DNA of 64,000 bases from Delphinapterus leucas (taxonomy: Eukaryota > Chordata > Mammalia > Artiodactyla > Monodontidae), in contig NW_022098021.1 in assembly GCF_002288925.2 (NCBI RefSeq), positions 30,853,822-30,917,821 on the forward strand. The letters are read 5' to 3'. Below the pieces are notes generated by a model. The model saw only the letters and a list, made by a program, of their open reading frames with translations. It did no database searches and was not told the DNA's origin. Positions within the stretch are counted from its first letter, which is position 1; each line of letters begins with the position of its first letter. Of the stretch, positions 34,031-46,985 are shown one piece after another. Made by a program: the position numbers and the translations under genes.

Positions 34031-34840
34031 TTTGTCTGGATGGGAATTCTCATCTTCTCTGGGCTACTGAGCGTTGGGTGAGATTCATTAGGAGAGGTGA
34101 TGGAAAGAATCAGGCTGATTATAAAGAATCCAATTTGTAAAATTACAATGGCATGTGAGGTTCGGAAATACATTATTAGTCACTACATATTTCTGCTTTT
34201 CACTTCAATTTTATTAAAACATGCTGAGTCAATAAAGGAATCAGAGTTTTAGAGCAAAAGTATATGACTTTTGTTTAACAATATTATGTACTGCCAATCT
34301 GATGTCCACTCAAGTTAGACATGACATATGACATATTCATTAGAGTCACTGGAATTCCTATGAACAAAACAGTTACAAAGAAAGAATCCTAGATGACAAA
34401 TTAAGTAAAAAATAACAGAATTAATTGAGAGAAATTGGGCTATCTTGATTTTTTTTCAGCAAAAGAGATTAATCCTTGACAAAAGCAAAATGCTGTATTA
34501 AAATGTCTTAATTATTGGAGGCAGGACGATCACCTGGACCAAATAATCTGAAGAAATGCTCAAAAGTAACCAAGCTAGTTGAAATTTTAATCTTTAATTT
34601 TCATCAACAAATGTTATTTTTCAAAAATCTCCTTCTCCCATAAAGTGTATGTTGAAATTTCTGAAACAATCTACCAATTTACACATATAATAATAAATAT
34701 TATTTCACTTTTTTTACCTCATGCCAACACCCAAGACACTTTTGTTCATATATGTAATGTTTTACCTTCTAGTGAAGATAATGGAAGTGTGTTAAGACAG
34801 TGCTGGACATTATTCATTTATCAGTATTACAGCAACAAAG
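34031..34840. other. Unassigned sequence
   Basis: AT-rich; no gene or repeat family recognised. Confidence 0.4.
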
Positions 34841-35310
34841 GATGAAAATAAACAGAACTCTGATGAAAGTACATAGATACTGGAATAACTTAGGAGATCA
34901 CCTTGCTAGATGTGATGCAATTGTTTTGGCAAATAAATGATGCTCTGGGATACATATCTATATCTATTTGTTCTATATCCAAATGTGAAGAGAAATTTAC
35001 AGTTAGTAGGCTGGGGGAGAGTCAAAATTATCAAAGTCGTAGACATAAGGATTAAAAGTAATATGGTGTCCTCTATGACACAATAACAGAAAAAGGATAT
35101 TAGGTTAAAAACTAAGGAAATTTGAAGAAACTATATATTTTACTTAATAATAATTTATTAATATAAACCCATGAGTTGTGACAAAGGTAACATACTAATG
35201 TAAGATATTAATAATAGGAAACTGGGTATGGAGTATATGTAAACTTTCTGTACTTCACAACTTGACAACATTTTGGAAATCCAAATATATTCTTATAAAA
35301 AGTTTGTTGA
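34841..35310 (+). mobile_element. L1M 3' end fragment
   Basis: The terminal block (acaaaggtaacatactaatg, taagatattaataataggaa, actgggtatggagtatatgt, aactttctgtacttcacaac) is the 3' end of an older L1 family. The 5' limit is uncertain. Confidence 0.7.
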
Positions 35311-35766
35311 AAAGAAAACAGAAACAAAAAACATGCAATGCTTTCATCGCCTAGTCAGGTGTGTTTGTATTTAGTTGTTGCTATCTTTGATGTGTTTTTA
35401 CTTAACAAGAATTGCAATTGTATCTTAGGGGAAAATGTAATGTAAATGTTAAAACATAATTAATGCCTATTTAAAATCTTGATTTCTCTTTGATTAGAGA
35501 AAACACACAATTTCTCTGTTGCCCCATAAGAAAGAAAACAGTGCTTTCTCCAGATCCAGTTATACAGTTGACCTAGCATTAACTGTTGAAAAGAAATGGA
35601 AGAATCATATTTTAACACAGCCTTAAAAAGTAGAGGTATTCTTTGCCTGCTCACAAATCTTTAGCTCCCAGATCTGTTAAGGAGAAAATGAAATGTAATT
35701 ATAACCTCTGATTTTGATTTTAATAAATAATTATGTAATATTATTACTGTACTGCAATTATATTAA
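35311..35766. other. Unassigned sequence
   Basis: No recognised feature. Confidence 0.4.
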
Positions 35767-35775
35767 TCTGGTGTG

Positions 35776-36106
35776 TTTTTTAAATATAAATTTATTTGTT
35801 TACTTTTGGTTGCATTGGGTCTTCGTTGCTGCACACGGGCTTTCTCTAGTTGCGGTGAGCGGGGTCTACTCTTCATTTCGGTGCATGAGTTTCTCATTGC
35901 AGTGGCTTCTCTTGTTGCAGAGCATGGGCTCTAGGTGTGCAGGCTTCAGTAGTTGTGGCTTGCAGGCTCTAGAGTGCAGGCTCAGTAGTTGTGGCGCATG
36001 GGCTTAGTTGCTCCGTGGCATGTGGGATCTTCCTGGACCAGAGCTCGAACCCGTGTCACCTGCATTGGCAGGCTGATTCTTAACCACTGCTCCATGAGGG
36101 AAGCCC
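35776..36106 (-). mobile_element. CHR-type SINE, long form, full length
   Basis: On the plus strand it runs from tttggttgcattgggtcttc through gctttctctagttgcggtga and ctcgaacccgtgtcacctgc to aggctgattcttaaccactg. The tRNA-like head is at the high-coordinate end. A 9-base duplication tctggtgtg flanks it (35767-35775 and 36110-36118). Confidence 0.92.
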
Positions 36107-36118
36107 CATTCTGGTGTG

Positions 36119-36369
36119 GTCTTATTTTTGATTTTTTTTTTCTGTTAAAGAAGATTTGAGGCATGCAATATGAAAATATTTTGGTTAAAAAATCAGTTAT
36201 AGCTAACATGTTTCATAACTGCTTGAGAAAATTCTGTGCACCTTTCATTACTTAAATAGTCAGAATATTTTATGCCACTATACCCCTGTTTTTGCAAGAG
36301 TGTCAACAATATTTATAACAAGATAATAATTGAGGTCAAAGATGGTGTTAACACAATTCTAGAACATTT
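36119..36369. other. Unassigned sequence
   Basis: No feature recognised. Confidence 0.35.
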
Positions 36370-36535
36370 TTGCTATTTATGTGTCTTTAGGCTATTGATT
36401 TAAATTTTACCCAATATAGTTTTCTCATCTGCTAATGGCAATAACATTCTCTACCTCATAGAATGTTATGAGATTAAATTAGATCATGTAAATGTACCGA
36501 ATTATACTCTAGAGAGAAGCACTAAATTGATTATT
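36370..36535 (-). repeat. MIR SINE, minus orientation
   Basis: ttttctcatctgctaatggc, ataacattctctacctcata and gttatgagattaaattagat are the reverse MIR core. Confidence 0.8.
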
Positions 36536-36914
36536 TTTTCTGGTTTTGGACTGCCTTTTCCCTTTATAGTGAAAAGGGGAAATTGAAATTCAGAATATAA
36601 ACAATTACTATAATAATAACAAGTGGTTCTGACATTTATATTATAGAATTTAAAATAATTTCTGATGTAGGTTTACTTCAACCTGTCACATTATCTATCG
36701 ACGGCAGAGCTTTTTGTTCCAGTGAAACACCTTCTATTCTTTTATAACCAAGCAAAAGTCATGCCTGATTTACTGCAAATGAGATTTAGGCTTTTGGTAT
36801 GTAAAAATTAACATGTTTTACTTTGAGAAAAACACACTAATATTTACTATGCATCACCATACAGTATCTGCAATATAATATATACAGTAAAGATAGATGG
36901 ATACGGGTAGATAG
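36536..36914. other. Unassigned sequence
   Basis: No feature recognised; ends at the start of a purine tract. Confidence 0.35.
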
Positions 36915-36948
36915 ATGGAAGGAAGGAAGGAAAGAAGGAAGAAAAGAA

Positions 36949-37043
<95 letters not shown>

Positions 37044-37083
37044 AGGAGAGAGAGAGAGAAAGGAAGAAAGAGAGAAAGAAAAA
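36915..37083. repeat. (GAAA)n/(GGAA)n polypurine tract, about 165 bp
   Basis: An almost pure purine run with long uninterrupted gaaa, a gagagaga section near 37046-37058, and ggaagg units at the start. Low-complexity ORFs on both strands are artefacts. Confidence 0.96.
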
Positions 37084-39069
37084 TTCAATCAACTGTATAT
37101 ATTTTCTTATGCATGTAATTCTGTCTGTGTGTGCATTTCTGTATGGATAATTATGTACTAAGTATAAGTAAGCAAGTTACTCCCTGTATTTGTGAGCTTT
37201 ATCCCTAATTGTATTATTGATGAAAGTAAACCTTTGGGAAAAAAATCACTTTGGCATTTGGGATTCCTACGGAGAGAATAGGGATTAAAGAATATACTTA
37301 CAGAAAAGGAGGTAAGAACAATTAGTAATTATAGCTTATGAATATTTACAAATTAAAGCTACTTTTAGACCTAGAGACTTATCATAAAAATGTTTACTAT
37401 GCAGAAGATGTTCCTTTCAAAAAAATAGTATTAAACAAGAATCATTCTGTACCATGTTTAGAATCCAATATTTTAAATTACTTTAAGACAGGTCTGTCAT
37501 AAGATTTCCTTCTAGAGATTTTGTATAAATAACCAAATAATTTGGTATCTTTATCTGTTTTGTAAAGTGTGAGGCCTAGTGTTGATAATCATTGAGATAG
37601 TTTCTCTGAGTATTTAAATGATTCATTTGAAGGAGGTGAGGTGCTTTGGGGAAACTTTATTAACTTTTCCAGGAGCCAAGAGTATCATTTAACAAATGGT
37701 TACTGTCTCTTCCCATCAAAAATGGCCCATTACAACCAAGTCATGTATCATATGTCAGGTAAATCATATGTTGATTGAGCTGGAAAGATTAAAAACCTTT
37801 CCAGAAGAGGATAAAATGAAGCAGTAAACAACTGATATTAAAAAATGAAGTCTACTGCCATCCTGTAGTGCTTAGTAAGTCATTAGCTCATGTTCACTTC
37901 ACATTAACTGACTTCACATCAGTATACTACCATATTTCACAGCATTTATCAATCCACAAAAAGAATCAAAGCAGTAAGAAATGTGCTTTTCATTGTCGAT
38001 CAGAAGAGCCAATTACAACTTCTAGAAAATCCCTGTCGAAGTCAACGAAGTGCAAAGCAAGCAAAAAAGTCGCTTCTCCAGGGTATGCCTTTTCAGCAAG
38101 ATTTGACAACTTGCAAAAAATTATCTGAAATGGTGATCACAATCATTATGTGTCTATCACACAAGTGCTAAATGGATGTGTACTACATGCATCCTATAAG
38201 AATAAGGAAGACATTTTAAGGATATTGGATTAAAATGATTTCAGTGTCCTTGTAACCTCATAAGCAGATATTCAAGACAGTCCTCTCTTTTAACTTAACC
38301 TGTACAAATAAAAGTACAGATTAAGAATTGTTTATCATTTTCAAATTCTATAGGATATTCATCTATATTGAACAAAAATTTATTTTTTTTAAAGCACATA
38401 CACCTGAAGCAATTAAGAAACTCTAAAATTCCACAATTTCTGGAAAATGGAGTCCTTGATGACTTAGAATCTAATATTTATCATGTATATTATATAACAA
38501 GTTGGGTCACTGAAATTCAGCAATAACCATTTTAAGTTATGTTTTCTATAGATACCATCAGAAGCATGGGTTTGATTACACATTCCTGATTCTAATAGCT
38601 TTTTGTTTTTTTGGAAACAGTAATTAATCAGTTAACAATTAACTTAAATAGAAACAATGGAAATCTAGATATCTAAGTTGCATTTCAATTTCACTTTTAA
38701 ACATCTATGATTCTAATTTTTTAATGAAATCCTTTGCTTTTCATGATTTTGAAGAAGACCTCTTTGGCCAAGTCAAATTTTACAGTTTTGGGAAAAGTCC
38801 TTTGAAGGACTTATAGAACAAGAAACAGATAATGGTTGTTTATGACAACACTTTATGAAGCTAGAATGAGTATAACTATGTAACAACTCAGCTATAAGTT
38901 TAGAAAGATATCATCAAACTGACTTAACACTATTGTATACCAAAGGAGAGTCCCAAAAGTAAAGGTATATTTGTGTCAGTTGTAACCAAAATACCTTTCT
39001 AGAACTGGTTATAATAAATTTTAATCAGAAATATTTAAATTCATCTCACATAGATATAGATTTCCACAA
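37084..39069. other. Unassigned sequence with an 86-codon ORF
   Basis: About 2 kb without a named repeat. The ORF at 37868-38128 is Ser/Lys-rich and crosses a short stretch with several CpGs (38000-38070, such as cattgtcgatcag), which is unusual here. It could be a small conserved element; I see no gene evidence. Confidence 0.3.
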
Positions 39070-40165
39070 TCAAATAAAACATGATTTGTTATACAGTGAT
39101 TTGTTCTACTATCTCAGAAGTCTTAAAGAAAATGACAACCCAGTAGCAACAAGCACCCAGACCTTGGTTTCTAATATCATTTCCAGCAAAAGGAACCAAG
39201 AGCCCTTGGAGTAGCATCTGATTCTAGGCTGGGACAAGAAATATACAAGAGTGTGCAGAATTTTGTAGTGCCATAAAGTAAAAAAGTGCTAAAAAAAAAA
39301 AAAGTGGATGAGGGTATGTCAAGGGAGCACATGAGCCATCTGAAATAGGTAACAATAGAAAAAGCTGAAGATTTTGAGCAACAAAATGAAAAAAATGGTA
39401 TTGGATTATAATCCAAAGTATAAAATACATATCCATGAGTCCATTCTGATAAAAACTAAGGTTTGAATAAATTAATAGATGGAAGAGAAGAGATAAATCT
39501 TCCATGCATTTATGTTGCTACTCCACCCTCAAGGAGAGGGAGCTTCCTTACATTACTGAGGTCTGCACATAGGGACTTCCAAAGAATATAGTAGAGAAAG
39601 GAGGAAGAGAAAAAAATGACTTTACAGTGAATAAGCCTGACAACACTGCCTTAGTGTATATCAACTGTCAGAAATCATGTTAATAAGATGTAGACATGAT
39701 ATCATATGATGAAAATGGTGCTTTACCTTGTAACTTTTTTCCCTAAAACCTGTAGCCTCAGTTTTGTCATGAGAAGGACATCAACCAAATTCCAATAGTG
39801 GAGATCCTACAAAATGCTTGACTGTTACTCCTCAAAGTTGTCCAAGTCATCAAAAATGAGGAAAGTCTGAGAAATTGCTACAATAAAGAGGGGCCTAAGG
39901 AGACATGACAACTAAATGTAATGTGGTATCCTGAATAGGACTCTAGAGCAGAAAAATGACATTAGGTAAAATCCAAAAGAATATGAATAAAGTAATGACT
40001 TCAGTTAATAATAATGTATTGTTATTATTTTATAATTGTATCAAAGTATCATATTAAAATAAAATAATAATAAGGAGAACTGGATGCAGGACATATGGAA
40101 ACTCTGTACTATCTTCTCACTTTTTCTGTAAATCTCAAACTGTTTTAAAAAATTAAATATTAAAA
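39070..40165 (+). mobile_element. L1M 3'UTR fragment, about 1.1 kb
   Basis: The older-L1 3'UTR order is present: tctgattctaggctgggaca, caagaaatatacaagagtgt, aagtctgagaaattgctaca, gacatgacaactaaatgtaa, gtggtatcctgaataggact, and at the end gaaactctgtactatcttct and ttctgtaaatctcaaactg. Confidence 0.82.
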
Positions 40166-40780
40166 GTGGAAATATAATAATGTGTGAAAATTTTCAGCCT
40201 AGGTGCTTCATAAATATAAGTTAATAAGTCTAGAGATTTCTGATGTTCTGCCTTGTATAATTACAGTGCATAATCTTGAGAATATTGGTACCATAAAAAA
40301 TGTCTAAGTTTGGGAATGACTAGATAAAGGATATAATTTAATAATTCTTGTCTTATTCTACATGAACTGTATTAATTTCATTAATCTATCAAGTAAAGCC
40401 TGAACACTTTTGGTTAACTCTGCTCCATCATCAAATCTCATTTAAATAATAGTAAATGCTTACAAAGTTAAAGAGATCAGTAACTAGGAAATTGGAGCAG
40501 GGCAGTCTGTTCAAAGTTTTGACAAAACTATACAAATCTTGGAGATAAATGGCAGAATTTTCATTTGAGCAGATAAATATGGAGGCTGAGAATAGAGAAC
40601 ACCTCTACCTTTCTAGTCAGCAGGTAACAGAAGCAGGAGAGAAAGGCAGCAGAAATCTGTTTTTTAAAAAAAAAAACTGTTTAAAAGTAAATGATTATTA
40701 ACAAAATTGACTCTGCTTATGGAATTTCTATACTGACCACCTCTTCCCTCAAAAGCAAAACAGTTGCATCTGCTTTATTT
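40166..40780. other. Unassigned sequence
   Basis: No gene or repeat recognised; an A run at 40664-40676. Confidence 0.4.
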
Positions 40781-40854
40781 CTTTTATTCATACCAAAACT
40801 TGAGGAATGCTCTCTGCTCTTTTATTCATACCAAAACTTGAGGAATGCTCTCTG
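40781..40854 (+). repeat. Perfect 36-bp direct repeat, period 38
   Basis: Two identical 36-base units, at 40781-40816 and 40819-40854, each start cttttattcataccaaaact and end tctctg, separated by 2 bases. It lies in otherwise unique sequence. Confidence 0.95.
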
Positions 40855-41329
40855 ACCCTGTAAAATCATAATAAGTATAAACTGCCATAGAACTTGAGTT
40901 TCCAGTGTGAATGTCAGGGTCATAGAGCAAGGCCCTTATATTTTGCCTTAGGGTGGGGGAAGCAAGAGTGGGCCTGCTAGCTTGTTCCTCTACCATTCCC
41001 CTACTGTTAATTCTTTCCAATTGAGAGCCTCACCCACATACACAAAGCACATAGGTATACCTCATTTTCATCTAGGAAGTCCATTGATGAAATGGTTCTA
41101 CAAAATGGCAACTAAGACAACTGCTTAGATGAATCAACATGGTCCTTCATTTAGAATGATATGAAGGTGTGAGAAGGAAAAAGCACAGAACAGAATAACA
41201 AATAATGAACAATGTTCAAATACAACAGGAACAAACAAAAGAATTACAACTGACTCTCAAGGACACACAGGTAAGTCAAGGCCCACAAAATTAACTTACA
41301 TTTCCTATTTTCCTACTTAGTTTCTGCAG

Positions 41330-41960
41330 ATATTTGAGGAGAAGTTGGTAAAGGGAAACATTCACTTTCATATAATGCTAGTGGTAATGAATACTGATGC
41401 AACCAGTGGGAGCAGTATTATTGCATAAATGTTGACCCCTTGACCCAGAAGTTATACTTGTAGGAATCTCTCCCAAAGACGTATGAGAAAAGCATGAAGT
41501 GACACAATCACAAAACTATTTATTATATTTTTAATTGCAAAAGACTTGAAACAGCCCAGACACCCCATAATTGGGGAAAGTCCAAATGAACTGCATTTAT
41601 TACTTACAAAGAAATGTATGAGAAAAGTAAAATGGAAGAGCTCTCCACTCTTCTGTAGTAGTCTTCAGGACATACTGTTAAGTCAAAAAAAAAAAAAATC
41701 AAGTTTTAGCAGAATATATATACATATATATAATGTAAACCTTGTGTAATAAATTCTGTATATGGAAGAATATGTGTGTTACGTGTGTGTTTGTATATAT
41801 GTAAACATATTTTAAAAATAATAAAAGGAAAATGAAAAATTAATGCCAATAGAGAGAAAAAGAAAGCATGAGGGTGGTGGTAAGAATGGAAGGTAAACCT
41901 CTCGATTTTATAATTTTAACTTGGGAACCAAATAGTTATTTACCTAATTAAAATGACTTA
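41330..41960 (+). mobile_element. L1M ORF2 C-terminus and 3' end fragment
   Basis: Landmarks: ttgacccagaagttatactt, taggaatctctcccaaaga, ttttaattgcaaaagacttg, aaacagcccagacaccccat, and a TA/A-rich 3' end. Heavily decayed. Confidence 0.68.
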
Positions 41961-42419
41961 AAAAAAATCAAACCAATCCATAATAGTAGTTTTAAAAACT
42001 ACTTTAAAAGAAAAAACAAATTTACCCACACATATATGCAGTTGGTGACATATTCACACAAGGAAGATTTAATTCTATTGATTATTAACCATGACATTTT
42101 GATAGCATATATCTAGTTAGGGTCATTCTAGGGGAAAAAATAACACAAAGAAATCTTAAGTTGATATTGTATTAAAAACCAAATAAAGAATTACATTAAG
42201 GTCATTAGGAATCAAAATTTTCAACATTTGAGAAAAATGCAAATATAAAATCAAAGAAATTAAGTAAAAATCATATGATTTTTAACTTGAATTAGAAACA
42301 TCACTATGTACTCATAGTTCATTTTTTTCTTTCTGAAAACAAAAACAAAACAAAAAATAACAAATTTCCAACTCTTTCAACTAAGTAGTTGTAAAACAAT
42401 GATAAGTCAGTAAGAATGA

Positions 42420-43310
42420 ACATCAGTAGTGTCCAGATTGTGGTTTGTAAATATTATTTACCATGAAATGAACTAAGACTTCTCTGAGAATGATCTGATT
42501 CCAGATCTGGGCAGGAAATATACAAGATAAGCTTGAGACATATTGTTGTGCCTAAAAGCAAAGGAAACTAATACCCTAGTATTCTATCTCAGGGGCAAAG
42601 AAACAAATCTGAAGGACCTAAAGATACATAATTTGAGCATAAAAAAGATTAATGAGTGTAATTGAAACATATCAAGTATATAAAAGATCAATGAGTTTTT
42701 AATGACACTCCCCATTGTTGATTGTTAAGACACCAACTTATTACTTTTTTTTTTTTTTTTCGCTACACGGGCCTCTCACTGTTGTGGCCTCTCCCATTGC
42801 GGAGCACAGGCTCCGGACACACAGGCTCAGCGGCCATGGCTCACGGGCCTAGCCGTTCCGCGGCACATGGTATCTTCCCGGACCAGGGCACGAACCCATG
42901 TCCCCTGCATCGGCAGTCGTACTCTCAACCGGTGCGCCACCAGGGAAGCCCCCAACTTATTACTTTTAAGAATTAATAAATTAAGAAAAAGAATCAAGGA
43001 TTTGTCATGTTCTACATTTACTGACTGTCTGCTGTATCCAAGTAGTTGGTCTGGGAAATTTCTGCTTCAGATCATCAGTAATTTATCATAGCTATTAAAT
43101 GTAGAACAAATAATATAATTAGAGAACCACCATTTTGCCACTCTTCAGGAAATAATGAGACCATGTTCCTCTATGGCTACTATGGCCATCAGTTGAACGT
43201 TTGATGTGGAACTTTATAACAGAAGAATCAATGACAGTATGAAGGTGGATGTTATAATAGATAAATCAGTCAAGCAACACCTGAAATCACTGATTAATTT
43301 TAGCATCACA
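42420..43310 (+). mobile_element. L1M 3'UTR fragment, interrupted by a CHR SINE
   Basis: atctgattccagatctgggc and aggaaatatacaagataagc parallel the related segment at 39208-39240, so the same L1M family is present. Sequence resumes after the SINE. The family call for the part beyond 43000 is weaker. Confidence 0.55.
42749..42951 (-). mobile_element. CHR SINE (short cetacean form), young copy
   Basis: The reverse-oriented short CHR form, with its poly(A) read as T at 42745-42760 and the head ending gccaccagggaagccc. The 16-base duplication ccaacttattactttt is perfect at 42733-42748 and 42952-42967; its last bases merge with the tail. Confidence 0.96.
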
Positions 43311-44489
43311 CACACACAAAAAATGGGACTATCAGACATCATGGGCATGGTGATATGGCAGAATTAGAAAAACACAATACTCTAGGTAGCTCATAATTTT
43401 TTAGGTAGTCTTCTTTATTAAAACATATTTCCATATATTCTAGGTTTCTTTCTTGCTGGACCATTGACTAATACAGGCAGGGTTAATATCACTAGCCCCA
43501 AGAAATTGTCTTTCAAGATAAAATTCACACCCTGAATTACAATTCTATTACATGTGATGAATTCAATGCAACCTCCTTGCTTGAGAAAAATGGCTCATTA
43601 GTAATCTTTGAGATGTATAATCACAATTATTCAAGTTATTACCAGTTGTAGGGATAAATGGGGTCACAACTAGAAGTGAGAATTTCAGTGGTCAACTTGC
43701 ATTTATTTGATATAATATTGAAACTGCTACAAAGACTGTAGTGTGTGCTAGCTCTTTCTGACTGTTGGGAGGCATATAAAAAGAAAAAAAATAACTCTAA
43801 AGCCTCAAACCCCCAACCCAAGACAAGGATGGAAGTAGAAAGCTTTCATGGCAGCATTGTAAAATATAATCTCTTCTTGAAACAGGTAGGCAGAAATGGC
43901 TGAAAATGAAATGACAAACCTGATGTTGAGTGTAGCAAAGTTGTAATGATAAAGGCATAACTTCACTGAAGTTCATATGCTAAGGTTATGATACTGATTT
44001 TGAAGAATTAAGAGACTGATACTTGTATTTGGGACATTAGGACAGAGATAGACTAAAATTAAGCTAAAAATCATCTTGAACATGCCATGCATCTGAAAGC
44101 AATCCCTTCTTCCTTTCTGAAGAAACAGTCTTCTCTGACATAATGACCTTTCAAGGATTTCATCAGGAGCAGGTGACCCACTGACTCACAGCATTTGCCA
44201 ATTCGACTCGAGATGTCCCACCACCCATCATTGCCTCATATCTCCTAATGAAGGTTAATCTTGGCACCGTTCAGAGGAAAATTGCAATGTCAGCTCTAGG
44301 AGGAGGTAGATTATTCCAAGAATTATAGGATCTTGAGAGTTTGTTTCAACAGCATTCTAATGTGGAAATAGGTTTTATAGACATTAGACCCAAGAAAATT
44401 AAATATAAGACTGGGTCAGACAATCAGCCTGGACTTGGAATTTAATGTGTAAGCAAGTGAGAATGACTCTAACAATTTACTTGTTTAAT
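43311..44489. other. Unassigned sequence
   Basis: About 1.2 kb with no recognised gene or family. Confidence 0.4.
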
Positions 44490-45295
44490 TAATTGAGGCT
44501 TAGATTCCAAAGTGGCTCTTTAAAGCATTTGGAGCAACAGGAACTCTATTCCTTGCTGGTAGGAATACAAAATGGTACAGCCATTTTGAAAGGCAGTTTG
44601 GCAGTTTCTTACAAAATTAACATACTCTTACCATACAGCAATCTAATTTGTCTACACAAAATCCTTCACAGGAATGTTTATAGCAGCTTTATTTATAATT
44701 GCCCAAACTTCGAAGCAACCAAGCTGTCTTTCTGTATTTGAATAGACAAACTGTGGTACATGAAGACAATGGACTATTATTCAACAATAAAAGGAAATGA
44801 GCTGTAGAGTCACTAAAAGACATGGAAGAAATTTAAGTGCACATTAAGTGAACAAAGCAAATCTGAAAATGTTATTTACTGTATGATTCCAATGATATGA
44901 CATTCCAGAAAAGGCAAAACTATGGAGACAGTAAAAAGATCAGTAGTTGCCACAGGTGTGGATGAGAAAGGGATGAAAAAGTGGAGCAAAGAGGATTTTT
45001 ACGGCAGTGAAAATACTCTCTGTGATCCTATAATGGTGGGTACGTGTCATTTGTCTGAACCCATAGAATGTACAGCACCAAGAATGAACTCTAATATAAA
45101 CTATGGACTTTGGGTGATAATAATGTGTTAATGTAGGTTTATCAATTGTAACAAATGTACCATCTTGTGGGAGTTGTTGATAATGGGAGAGGGTATGTAT
45201 GTGTGGAGTCAGGGAGTAAATGGGGAATTTCTGTACCTTTCTCTTAATATTGCTGTGAATCTAAAACTATTTAAAAAATAATAATAAGGTCTTTA
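44490..45295 (+). mobile_element. L1M ORF2 C-terminus and 3'UTR
   Basis: Landmarks include gctggtaggaatacaaaatg, gcagtttggcagtttcttac, atagcagctttatttataat, ggactattattcaacaataa, tgtatgattccaatgatatg and a 3'UTR ending near acaaatgtaccatcttgtgg. It is decayed by many stops and indels. Confidence 0.85.
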
Positions 45296-45690
45296 AAAAT
45301 ATATGGCCTTCCAGTTAATGAATCTGAGATGTCAGAACTTCCCTGGAAACTAATATTAATGCTTTGGAGGACAAAAACAGTCTTTGAAAAACTTTTAGGC
45401 AGTTGTTTTCTTTAGGCTGGGATGAAGGTGAGGTATGATACTATAGAACCATGTTCTCTGATTTCCATGGGGCTCTTAGAGTGACAAAGGGAAGGGGGAA
45501 TTCCTTACTTGTCAGAAACTGTCACAGTTGCCTTTTATAAGGCCACAGTTACCTTGTAGGTGTGATAACAAGTGCAATAATAATGCCTTTCTTTAAAATA
45601 ATTAGAAAAATAAAAACTAAATATTTGGTTAATTGTGAAGAGAAGATTTTTGTGTAATTTTTACTCTTCTGTATCTATGCAATTTTTTTT
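45296..45690. other. Unassigned sequence
   Basis: No recognised feature. Confidence 0.35.
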
Positions 45691-46985
45691 ATTATAGGAA
45701 ATAACATATAATATATACTTAATTTTTAAATTAATTTTTGTTTTAGATTTTTTTTGATGTGGACCATTTTAAAAGTCTTTATTGAATTTGTTACAATACT
45801 GCTTCTGTTTTATGGTTTGGTTTTCGGGCCATGAGGCATGTGGGATCTTAGCTCCTTGACCAGAGATTGAACCCTCACCCCCTACATTGGAAGGCAAAGT
45901 CTTAACCACTGGACTCCCAGGGCAGTCCCTATACTTAATTTTTTAAGTGCATCATACAGTATTGTCAAGTATCAGTACAATGTTGTACAGCAAATCTCCA
46001 GCACTTTTTCATCTTGAGTTATTTATACTCAATATCCTTTGAACAGCAACTCCTCATTTCCCTCACCCTTCAGCCCTAGGTAATCTCCATTCTACTTTTT
46101 GCTCCTATGAATTTTACTATATTAGGTGCACCATATAGGTGCAGTTTATCATTCTATTCCTTGCCTATTTCACTTAGCATAATGTCTTCAAGGCTCAACA
46201 GTTCTGTAGCATATGACAAGATTTCCTTTTTTGTTATGGCTGAATAATATTCCATTGAATGTATATACTGTATTTTCTTTATTCATTCATCCATTGACGG
46301 ACACTTGGTGCATTATCTTAGAGGCAATGCTTCAGTTTTCACCATTGAGTATAATGTTAATATCCTTCTATTCCTAGTTTGTTGAGTATTTTTATCATGA
46401 AAGAGTACTGAATTTTATCAAATGCCTTCTCTGTAAGTTTTATGATGATCATGTGATTTTTATCTTTCCTTCTGTTAATGTGGCATATCACATTGACCAA
46501 TTTTTGAATATTGAGCCATTCTTATATCCCAGGGACAAATCCCCTTTGGTCATGGTTTATGATCATTTTAATGTGCTGTTGAATTTGGTTTTCCTGTATT
46601 TTGTTGAGGATTTTGCATCTATATTCATCAGAAATATTGGCCAACAGTTTTCTTGTTATGTCTTTTTTCTGTCTTTGATGTCAAGGTAATACCCGGTCCA
46701 TAAGATGTACTTAGAAATGTTCATGCCTCTTCAACTTTTGGGGAAAAATTTGAGAAAGATTGATGTTAAGTCTTCTTTATATATTTGGTGGAATTCAGCC
46801 ATGAAGTCCTCTGGTCCTGGACGTTTTTTGTTGGGAGATTGTTGACTACTGACTCAATCTCTTTACCAGTCATAAATCTGTTGAGATTTTCTATTTCTTC
46901 CTGATTCAGTCTTAGTAGATGGTATGTTTCTGGGAGTTCATCTATTTCTTTTAGGTTATTCAATTCCTTGTCATGTAATTATTCA
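45691..46985 (-). mobile_element. L1 remnant with internal ORF2 deletion, carrying a SINE
   Basis: The 3' part is 45691-46310 in reverse (gtacaatgttgtacagcaaa, cacttagcataatgtcttca, gctgaataatattccattga). Near 46315 it jumps to mid-ORF2 sequence (caattttcaccattgag-type, tctgttaatgtggcatatca, cattgaccaatttttgaata) equivalent to about 870-1500 in the first L1. A large part of ORF2 between them is missing. ORF2 motifs [13 protein letters not shown] and NLPTKN are readable on the minus strand. Confidence 0.82.
45730..45930 (-). mobile_element. CHR-1-like tRNA SINE, nested in L1
   Basis: The reverse reading has a head ending ggactcccagggcagtccct, a B-box region ccagagattgaaccctcacc, and a 3' part with attgaatttgttacaatact. 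Near-identical tatacttaattttt flanks both sides (about 45714-45727 and 45930-45944). It is older than the short CHR copies. Confidence 0.85.

Noticed and set aside
36837..37118. Lys/Arg-rich and Phe/Ser-rich ORFs.
   Set aside because: Pure products of the GAAA tract.
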